The notes under the pieces are model-generated. The model ran no database searches and had not been told where the DNA came from. It saw nothing but the letters and a program-made list of their open reading frames with translations. This document shows, piece after piece, positions 18,739 to 25,255 of a DNA stretch of 64,000 nucleotides. This DNA is from Roseateles sp. (lineage in GTDB: Bacteria; Pseudomonadota; Gammaproteobacteria; Burkholderiales; Burkholderiaceae_C): the NCBI RefSeq assembly GCF_019237615.1, contig NZ_JAFAGT010000096.1:1-64000 (forward strand), written 5' to 3'. Positions within the stretch are counted from its first letter, which is position 1. Each line of letters opens with the position of its first letter. A program made the translations under genes and the position numbers.

Positions 18739-19253
18739 CCACGATCCGGGAACTCGATGGCGCCGAAGCCCTGGTGCGTGTGAACGAACTGGCCGAGGTG
18801 CTGCGCGACTGCGTCGAAGGCGGCGCGTCGGTGGGTTTCATGCTGCCGCTCGCCGAAGGACGGCCGGAAGCCTTCTGGCAACAGGCGGCGGCGTGCGTCG
18901 CGGCCGGTGAGCGCCATCTGTTCGTCGCCGAGGACAAGGCCGGCCGCATCTGCGGCACGCTGTCCCTCGTTGTCGACATGCCCGACAACCAGCCGCACCG
19001 GGCCGACGTGAGCAAGATGCTGGTGCACCGCCGCGCGCGCCGGCAGGGCATCGCCGAGCGGCTGCTGCGGGCGCTGGAGCAAAAGGCATGCGAGCTGGGC
19101 CGGACGACGCTGGTGCTGGACACCGTGACGGGCAGCGATGCGTCGCGCGTCTATGAGCGCGCGGGCTGGCTGCGCGCCGGCGACATCCCGCGGTACGCGC
19201 TGATGCCCGCCGGCGAGCCCTGCTCGACCACCTACTACTTCCGTCATCTGTGA
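18735..19253 (+). CDS. GNAT-family N-acetyltransferase
   Basis: A 172-residue acetyltransferase. The acetyl-CoA binding motif A is VSKMLVHRRARRQGIAERLL (about 92-111), followed by motif B with LVLDTVTGSDASRVYERAGW. The GTG start at 18735 overlaps the stop of the regulator (GTGA); the longer open frame inside the regulator gene is spurious. The C-terminal STTYYFRHL resembles the end of several small-molecule GNAT enzymes. The substrate is unknown. Co-expression with an XRE-cupin regulator and a second GNAT suggests a small detoxification or metabolite-modification operon. Confidence 0.85.
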   Translation: MTTIRELDGAEALVRVNELAEVLRDCVEGGASVGFMLPLAEGRPEAFWQQAAACVAAGERHLFVAEDKAGRICGTLSLVVDMPDNQPHRADVSKMLVHRRARRQGIAERLLRALEQKACELGRTTLVLDTVTGSDASRVYERAGWLRAGDIPRYALMPAGEPCSTTYYFRHL

Positions 19254-19267
19254 ATCGGGAGCACCGC

Positions 19268-19789
19268 ATGGAGTTCGTCGACTGCACGCTGGAAGCGCAC
19301 GGGGATGCCATCCTCGACATCTTCAACGAGGCCATCCTCAACTCGACGGCGCTGTACGACTACAAGCCGCGCCCGAGGGAGTCGATGGAGGGCTGGTTCA
19401 AGACCAAGCAGGACAACCGGTTCCCGGTCATCGGTGCGGTCGACGAACAGGGCCGCCTGCTCGGCTTCGCGAGCTACGGCACGTTCCGCGCATGGCCGGC
19501 CTACAAGTACTCGGTCGAGCACTCGGTGTATGTGCACAAGGACCACCGTGGCAAGGGCCTGGGGCTGCTGCTGATGGAGCGCCTCATCGCCGCTGCGAGG
19601 CAGCAGCACAAGCACGTCATGGTGGGCGGCATCGACATGGCGAACCACGGCAGCATCGCGCTGCACGAACGGCTGGGCTTCCAGCACTGCGGAACCATCA
19701 GGCAGGCCGGGTTCAAGTTTGGCCGCTGGCTGGACCTGGGCTTCTACCAGCTGCTGCTGGACACGCCGCCGCAGCCCGTCGACGGCTGA
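19268..19789 (+). CDS. Phosphinothricin/methionine-sulfoximine-type N-acetyltransferase
   Basis: A 173-residue GNAT enzyme of the Pat/Bar/MddA group: IFNEAILNSTALYDYKPR near the N terminus, FRAWPAYKYSVEHSVYVHKDHRGKGLG with the acetyl-CoA motif at 86-98, and HVMVGGIDMANHGSIALHERLGF. Members acetylate methionine derivatives or glutamine-synthetase inhibitors. The ATG at 19268 has a CGGGAG ribosome site at good spacing; a GTG at 19250 overlapping the previous stop is an alternative start. It is the third gene of the XRE-cupin operon and stops two bases before the convergent AAA gene. Confidence 0.85.
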   Translation: MEFVDCTLEAHGDAILDIFNEAILNSTALYDYKPRPRESMEGWFKTKQDNRFPVIGAVDEQGRLLGFASYGTFRAWPAYKYSVEHSVYVHKDHRGKGLGLLLMERLIAAARQQHKHVMVGGIDMANHGSIALHERLGFQHCGTIRQAGFKFGRWLDLGFYQLLLDTPPQPVDG

Positions 19790-19791
19790 AC

Positions 19792-22107
19792 TCAGCCGGC
19801 CCTGAAGCCTATGCCTCGCCGCGCTCTCACCTCGGGCTTCGCCCGATGCTCCGCCTCCAGCTGAGCCAGGAACTCGTCCGGCGTGAAGGCCTCGCCGAGG
19901 ATATCGACTTGCTGCCTCACGGCGGCGAAGTCGCCATGCGTCAGGCAGTCCATCGCGGCCAGCCTCGAGCGCTGCTCGCCGGTGGGCGCCTCGCCCGCCT
20001 CGTGCTGGAACATCGCCACGCGCTGCTCCGGCTTCAGTGCCTTGAAGCGGATCTTGAACGCGAAGCGCCTGAGGGCCGCCTCGTCGAGGTCGTCGAAGAG
20101 GTTGGTCGTGCAGATGAAGAGGCCGTTGAAGCGCTCCATGCCGGCCAGCATCTCGTTGACCTCGCTGACCTCGTAGTTGCGCTCCGCATGCCTGCGGCTG
20201 CGCAGGAAGCTGTCGGCCTCGTCCAGCAGCAGCACGGCGCCTTCCGTCTGCGCCGTCTCGAACATGCGCGCCATGTTCTGCTCGGTCTCGCCGACGAACT
20301 TGCTGGCGATGTCGCTGGCCCGCCTGACCATCAGCGGCCGGCCCAGCGCCTGCGCGATGTGCTCGGCCAGGGCCGTCTTGCCGCTGCCGGGCGGCCCGTA
20401 GAAGCACAGCTGGCCCCGGCCCTGACGGCGCAGCGCCTCGACGATGCGCGGGATCTCGAAGCGGCTCTCGCAGTTCAGCAGTTCCAGCGCATAGCGCGTG
20501 ACGCAGGGCCGCGCGAGGCTGCCGGCGTCGTCCCGGCCCAGGGCCTTGTCGGCGTTCAGCAGCTGGCGTTCGATGAGCTTCTCGGTGTCGTCGGCCGAGC
20601 CGGCCAGCTGGGCGAAGCGCACGGCGGTGCGGATCTGCGCCGGCGTCAGGCCGGGGCGCTCGGCCAGCTTGGCGACGAAGCCGTCGCTGACGGCGACGTC
20701 GGCCAGCGCCCGCGCCACCAGCCCCTGGCGCGCGCCGGGCGGCGGCGACTTCAGCTCCAGGTGGTACTGGAAGCGGCGCCGGAAGGCGGGGTCGATCTGC
20801 TCGATGCGGTTGGTGACCCAGATCACCGGCACCGGGTTGGTCTCCAGGATCTGGTTCACCCAGGCCTTGCCGCTGACCGAGTTGCCGATGCCGCCCTCGG
20901 CGCTGGCATCCAGCCGGCTCAGCAGCGAGGCGGTGTCGCTGGACAGCGGCGGGAACACGTCCTCCACCTCGTCGAACAGCAGGGCCACGTTGGCGCTGGC
21001 CTTCAGGAAGACCTGGCTGATCTGCAGCGAGCGGTAGCGGTCGCGGCCCGACAGCGAGTTGCCGTCGCGGTCGGCGTACTCGACCTCGTACAGGTCCAGC
21101 CCCGCGGCGGCGGCGGCCACCTTGGCCAGCTCGGTCTTGCCCGTGCCCGGCGGGCCGTAGAGCAGCACGTTGACGCCGCTGGCATGCGTGGCCACGGCCC
21201 GGCGCAGCAGGCCTTGCAGCAACGCCAGGTCCTCATGGACGAACTGGAAGTCGCCCGGCGCCAGCAGGCTCTGGGTGGCCGGCCGCGTGAACACGGCCAT
21301 CAGGTCGTGCGGGCCCTGGTACTCGCGCATCAGCACCGGCGGGAGCTGGTCGCTGACCTTCATCAGGTCGGCCAGGTCGGTGATGTTGTGCTCGGAGATC
21401 AGGTTCTCCACCATGCCGATGCGCTCCAGCCGCGAGCCGGCTCGCAGCGCTTCGGCCACCTCGCGCTCGTCCACGCCGGCGACGGCCGCAATGGCCGCGA
21501 AGGCCTCCTGCGCCGTGTTGACCTTGAACTCCACCAGCGCCCCGCGCAGCTCGCGCTGGTAGCGGGCCAGCGTGCCGTAGAGCAGGATGGCGCGTTCGGC
21601 CGGGTTGAGCTGCAGCAGCTTGCCCAGGGCGGCGATGTTCTTCTCGACCAGCGTGGACTCGCGCTTGAGCTGGCGCTCCAGGTGCTCGCAGGTGGTGGCC
21701 AGCAGGGCCATCATGTCCTTGGGGGCGTCCTTGACGTACTCGTCGAGGTAGAAGAACAGCGTGCCCTCGGAGAAGGGGCCGCTCCATTGGCCGAAGCGGT
21801 CGAGGAAGGATTCGTCGCTCAGCGCCTCGTGGCCGCGCCACAGTTCGTTGCCGGCGCAGCGCAGGCCCAGGTAGCCGCGCAGCCGCTGCAGTACGCGGGC
21901 GGGCCAGACCAGATGGCGACCGGTGAAGGACAGCAGACCGTTGAAGTCGCGCCGCAGGTTGAAGCGGCCGGCGTGCCTGACGGTCAGCGTCAGAACGAAC
22001 TGCGAGCACATGCGGTCCAGCACCGGGGCGCTGTCCAGGCCGGGCGAGGGCAGCGCGCGGGCAGCGCAAGCCCGGGGGGCTGTCTCTGCGGCGGCTCGCT
22101 TCACCAT
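19792..22107 (-). CDS. Double AAA+ ATPase of unknown function
   Basis: A 771-residue protein with two AAA+ modules. The N-terminal about 290 residues are helical with no recognised domain. Module 1: Walker A GPPGTGKT (318-325), Walker B VALLFDEVEDVF (about 374-385), arginine-finger-like DPAFRRRFQYHLEL. Module 2: Walker A GPPGSGKT (571-578), Walker B VLLLDEADSF (625-634), and AALRRFAFKIRFKAL. Both sites look active. A ribosome site AAGGAG lies seven bases before the ATG. No membrane segments or protease domain are present, so it is probably a cytosolic remodelling ATPase similar in layout to Cdc48 or ClpB-like dual machines, but without their N domains. It is transcribed alone. Partner and substrate are unknown. 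Confidence 0.85.
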   Translation of the reverse strand: MVKRAAAETAPRACAARALPSPGLDSAPVLDRMCSQFVLTLTVRHAGRFNLRRDFNGLLSFTGRHLVWPARVLQRLRGYLGLRCAGNELWRGHEALSDESFLDRFGQWSGPFSEGTLFFYLDEYVKDAPKDMMALLATTCEHLERQLKRESTLVEKNIAALGKLLQLNPAERAILLYGTLARYQRELRGALVEFKVNTAQEAFAAIAAVAGVDEREVAEALRAGSRLERIGMVENLISEHNITDLADLMKVSDQLPPVLMREYQGPHDLMAVFTRPATQSLLAPGDFQFVHEDLALLQGLLRRAVATHASGVNVLLYGPPGTGKTELAKVAAAAAGLDLYEVEYADRDGNSLSGRDRYRSLQISQVFLKASANVALLFDEVEDVFPPLSSDTASLLSRLDASAEGGIGNSVSGKAWVNQILETNPVPVIWVTNRIEQIDPAFRRRFQYHLELKSPPPGARQGLVARALADVAVSDGFVAKLAERPGLTPAQIRTAVRFAQLAGSADDTEKLIERQLLNADKALGRDDAGSLARPCVTRYALELLNCESRFEIPRIVEALRRQGRGQLCFYGPPGSGKTALAEHIAQALGRPLMVRRASDIASKFVGETEQNMARMFETAQTEGAVLLLDEADSFLRSRRHAERNYEVSEVNEMLAGMERFNGLFICTTNLFDDLDEAALRRFAFKIRFKALKPEQRVAMFQHEAGEAPTGEQRSRLAAMDCLTHGDFAAVRQQVDILGEAFTPDEFLAQLEAEHRAKPEVRARRGIGFRAG

Positions 22108-22200
22108 CGATGGGCTCCTTGCGCGGCCCGAAGCGGCCGGCGTTGACCCATCTTGTATCAGGCTTGACGGCAGATCAATGCGTTGCCAGGCCGTAAACGT

Positions 22201-22482
22201 TCAGTGCATCACGACCGGCTGCTGTCCCATCACTGCGTAGCGCTCGATGAAGGCGTCGAGTTCGTCCTCGGAGGGCTCGCCTTCGGCGATGAGGGCCTGC
22301 ACGCCCTGCTGGAAGGACTCGGCCAGTGCGCCCTCAATGAAGATCTCCTTGCGGGCGAACTTGTCGACGATCTCGAAGCCGCCGCGGTTCAGCTGCGGCC
22401 CTTCCTCCACAGCGTGGAGCTCGGCGGTCGGCACGTCGAACTGAACGACGATGAAGCTGTCGGAGTTGTAGAGCATGTGCAT
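22201..22482 (-). CDS. DUF3567 family protein
   Basis: A 93-residue acidic protein that begins MHMLYNSDSFIVVQFD and has RGGFEIVDKFARKEIFIEG and a C-terminal YAVMGQQPVVMH. This matches the BTH_I0359-like DUF3567 family, which is nearly confined to Burkholderiales and neighbouring betaproteobacteria. Function unknown. Its ribosome site GAGGAG is perfect and close to the ATG, suggesting high expression. It lies between the AAA ATPase and DUF3108 genes as a single-gene unit. It supports the taxonomic assignment of the window. Confidence 0.87.
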   Translation of the reverse strand: MHMLYNSDSFIVVQFDVPTAELHAVEEGPQLNRGGFEIVDKFARKEIFIEGALAESFQQGVQALIAEGEPSEDELDAFIERYAVMGQQPVVMH

Positions 22483-22606
22483 GGAGTTCTCCTCAGGGCT
22501 TCAACTGCGGCTGGGGCCCGTGGTTTCAAGCCCCGCTCGATTCAGATACTGGCAGAACGCCCCCCAATTCAAGCCATCCCCCTGCCCCCGTAACGGCCAG
22601 GAAGCG

Positions 22607-23509
22607 TCAGGAGTTCACGTCGGACAGGCTGATTTCGAAACCGCGCGTTTCAGGATCGCCCTGGCGCAGGCGCACGGGCCAGTGGCCGCGCGCCGGGTCC
22701 AGCCAGAGCTCCACACCCGGGTCGCGGGGTCCCAGCGGCTGGCGGCGCAGATGCAGCATGCCGGCGTCCTCGGGCCGGGCCTCCATGGTTTCGAAGACCC
22801 ATTCGCGCAGCTCGCCGCGCAGTCCCGCCACCCAGACCCGCCAGCGCCCGCCCGGCGTGCCGGCCTGGGCGTTGGAGGCCTGCACCAGCGCCGCCAGTTG
22901 CAGCCACCAGGACAGCCGGTCCTGTGCGCCCTCCGGCAGGTCGAGCTGGGCCGGGATGGCCGAGAAGCTGACGCGCCGGCCCTCGCTGTCGAAGTTGATG
23001 GTCTGGCGGTCCTGGCCGCCGCGCTGCAGCGCGAAGCGCTCGGGCGCCAGGCCCGCGCTGCCGGTACGGCCCAGGCTTTCCAGCGCGGGCAGTGCGTGCT
23101 CGCCGACGCGGCGCGTCAGGCGCAGGCTGTAGCGGCCGTCGGCCTCGGGGCGCCAGTCGAGCTGGGCCTCGCCATCCTGGCCGCCCTGGCGCAGCCGGTA
23201 GCGCCAGGCCGCCGGGCCGGCCAGGCGCAGCAGCGGCGCCTGCGGCGCGGCGATGGGAGCCTCGACGGGGGCCGTCGGCCGCTCGGCCGGGCGGTCGCCG
23301 CGTGCCGCGTGCCGGGGCAGGGCGGGCGGCGTCGGGTCGGGCTGGGCGACGGGCAGGACCGGCGGCTGCAGCAGCGCGACGCTGACGGCGCGCGCCGGCC
23401 GGGCAGCCTCCTCCCGGACGCGTTCGCCGCCCAGCAGCGCCGCATGGGCGAACAGGCTGGCCGCCAGTGCGAGCAGGGCGGCGCGGTGCGGGGTCAGGGC
23501 GATGCGCAT
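22607..23509 (-). CDS. DUF3108 domain-containing membrane-anchored protein
   Basis: A 300-residue protein. The N terminus has one hydrophobic segment (LLALAASLFAHAALLGG) that serves as signal anchor or signal peptide. A proline- and alanine-rich linker covers about 50-95. The C-terminal two thirds (about 100-295) are a beta-rich DUF3108-type domain: WRYRLRQGGQDGEAQLDW, GRYSLRLTRRVG and the final VRLRQGDPETRGFEISL. Likely periplasmic. It is divergent from the fumarylacetoacetase-like gene with only 34 bases between them, so both promoters must overlap. Function is unknown. Confidence 0.75.
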   Translation of the reverse strand: MRIALTPHRAALLALAASLFAHAALLGGERVREEAARPARAVSVALLQPPVLPVAQPDPTPPALPRHAARGDRPAERPTAPVEAPIAAPQAPLLRLAGPAAWRYRLRQGGQDGEAQLDWRPEADGRYSLRLTRRVGEHALPALESLGRTGSAGLAPERFALQRGGQDRQTINFDSEGRRVSFSAIPAQLDLPEGAQDRLSWWLQLAALVQASNAQAGTPGGRWRVWVAGLRGELREWVFETMEARPEDAGMLHLRRQPLGPRDPGVELWLDPARGHWPVRLRQGDPETRGFEISLSDVNS

Positions 23510-23543
23510 CGCACAATGCTGCCATCACCCCGGACTACCGCCC

Positions 23544-24317
23544 ATGAAACTCGCCAGCTACGCCGACGGTTCGCGCGACGGCCACCTCGTCGTCGTGTCG
23601 CGCGACCTGACCCAGGCCCATTACGCCACCGGCATCGCCACGCGGCTGCAGCAGCTGCTCGACGACTGGGGCTTCATCGCCCCCCAGCTCGAAGACCTGG
23701 CCGTGCAGCTCAACCACGGCAAGCTGCGCCACGCCTTCGCCTTCGAGCCCGAGAAATGCCTGGCGCCGCTGCCGCGCGCCTTTGGCTGGGCCGTCGTCGA
23801 CGCGGACGGCGACATCGTCCGCGAGGCCGGCAGCTTCTCGGCGCCGCACCAGCCCTTGCGCGCGCCGGCCCAGGGTCAGCCCGTGCTGGCTGCCATCGCG
23901 GGGGACCTGGCCGCCGCCAGCGACCCGGCCGCGGCGCTGGATGCGCTGCGCCTGCTGACGCTGGCCGTGGACTGGCGCATGGCCGGCGAGCTGGTCGCCA
24001 CGCAATGTGCGCCGCTGGCCGTCACGCCAGACGAACTCGGCGGCGCCTGGAGCGGCGGCCGTCTGCAGGCCCGTCTGGTGGCCTTGCACAACGGCAGCAA
24101 GCTGGAGCCGCGCGACGTGGCCGCCGCGCCGGGTGAGGCACTGGCCCGCCTGGCCCGGCTGCGGTCGCTGCGCGCGGGCCAGCTGGCCGGCGCCGCGCTC
24201 GGCCCTCTGGAGCTGACCCTGGCGCCCGGCGACAGCCTGCACCTGGACCTCAAGACCGCCGAGGGCGCCAGCCTGTTCGGCGCCATCGACCTCGACATCG
24301 CCCCCGTCACGCCATGA
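23544..24317 (+). CDS. Shortened fumarylacetoacetate hydrolase-like protein lacking the metal site
   Basis: Residues 1-75 (MKLASYADGSRDGHLVVVSR, TGIATRLQQLLDDW, APLPRAFGWA) closely follow the N-terminal domain of burkholderial fumarylacetoacetate hydrolases of about 327 residues. The following region of the normal enzyme, which holds the DFEAE-type acidic metal ligands and the NHVELVRKARG segment, is absent. The rest (VLAAIAGDLAAASDPAAA, LAVTPDELGGAWSGGRL and GASLFGAIDLDI) matches the C-terminal parts in order. The 257-residue frame is intact, so this is a compact paralogue, not a frameshifted pseudogene, and it is probably not a hydrolase. It overlaps the nucleoside hydrolase start by ATGA. 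Confidence 0.75.
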   Translation: MKLASYADGSRDGHLVVVSRDLTQAHYATGIATRLQQLLDDWGFIAPQLEDLAVQLNHGKLRHAFAFEPEKCLAPLPRAFGWAVVDADGDIVREAGSFSAPHQPLRAPAQGQPVLAAIAGDLAAASDPAAALDALRLLTLAVDWRMAGELVATQCAPLAVTPDELGGAWSGGRLQARLVALHNGSKLEPRDVAAAPGEALARLARLRSLRAGQLAGAALGPLELTLAPGDSLHLDLKTAEGASLFGAIDLDIAPVTP

Positions 24318-25255
24318 AGCCCCTGCCCATCATCATCGACACCGATCCCGGCCAGGACGACGCCATCGCGTTGCTGCTGGCGGCCGCCTCGCCCGAGCTG
24401 GAGCTGCTGGGCGTGACCACCGTCGCCGGCAACGTGCCGCTGGCGCTGACGACGCTGAACGCCCGCAAGGTCATGGAGCTGGCGAGTCGCCGCGACGTGC
24501 CCGTCTGCGCCGGCGCCGACCGGCCGCTGGACGTGCCGCTGGTCACCGCCGAGCATGTGCACGGCGACACCGGCCTGAACGGCGTCGAGCTGCCCGAGCC
24601 CACGCTGGCGGTGGACCCCCGCCATGCGGTGGACTTCATCATCCAGACGCTGCGCGAGCGCGAGGCCGGCACGGTGACGCTGTGCCCGCTGGGGCCGTTG
24701 ACCAACATCGCGCTGGCCCTGCGCAAGGCCCCGGACATCGCGCCGCGCATCCGCCGCATCGTGCTGATGGGCGGCGGCTTCTTCGAGGGCGGCAACGTGA
24801 CGCCGGCGGCCGAGTTCAACATCTACGTCGACCCCCGGGCGGCGCACGAGGTGTTCGCCAGCGGCGTACCCATCACGATGGCGCCGCTGGATGTCACGCA
24901 CGAGGTGCTGACGACGGCCGCGCGCATCGCGGCGATACGCGCGCTGCCCAACCGGGCCGGCGCCGTCGTCGCGGCCTGGATGGAGTTCTTCGAGCGCTAC
25001 GACGAGGAGAAGTACGGCCAGGACGGCGGGCCGCTGCACGACCCATGCGTCATCGCCTTCCTGCTGAAGCCCGAGCTGTTCCGCGGCCGCGTCTGCAACG
25101 TGCGCATCGAGACGCAGAGCGAGCTGACGCGCGGCATGACCGTCATCGACTGGTGGGGCGTCACCGGCCTGCCGGCCAACGCGCAGGTGCTGCGCCATGT
25201 CGACGCGGACGGCTTCTTCGCGCTGCTGACCGAACGGCTGTCAACCCTGCAGTGA
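24314..25255 (+). CDS. Nucleoside hydrolase (IUNH family)
   Basis: A 313-residue enzyme that cleaves the N-glycosidic bond of nucleosides to base and ribose. The calcium-binding signature IDTDPGQDDAIALLLA is at residues 8-23. Other family segments are VCAGADRPL, HVHGDTGLNGVELPEP, LCPLGPLTNIALAL, IVLMGGGFFEGGNVTPAAEFNIYVDP and HDPCVIAFLLKPELF, which carries the His-Asp pair. The protein is cytosolic with no signal peptide. It is translationally coupled to the shortened FAH-like gene. Its last 15 bases overlap the end of the convergent acyl-CoA synthetase/acetyltransferase gene. The base specificity cannot be told from the sequence. Confidence 0.92.
   Translation: MKPLPIIIDTDPGQDDAIALLLAAASPELELLGVTTVAGNVPLALTTLNARKVMELASRRDVPVCAGADRPLDVPLVTAEHVHGDTGLNGVELPEPTLAVDPRHAVDFIIQTLREREAGTVTLCPLGPLTNIALALRKAPDIAPRIRRIVLMGGGFFEGGNVTPAAEFNIYVDPRAAHEVFASGVPITMAPLDVTHEVLTTAARIAAIRALPNRAGAVVAAWMEFFERYDEEKYGQDGGPLHDPCVIAFLLKPELFRGRVCNVRIETQSELTRGMTVIDWWGVTGLPANAQVLRHVDADGFFALLTERLSTLQ

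Noticed and set aside
19492..22146. 884-residue open frame on the plus strand
   Set aside because: Antisense shadow of the double AAA+ gene, whose motifs are clear on the other strand.
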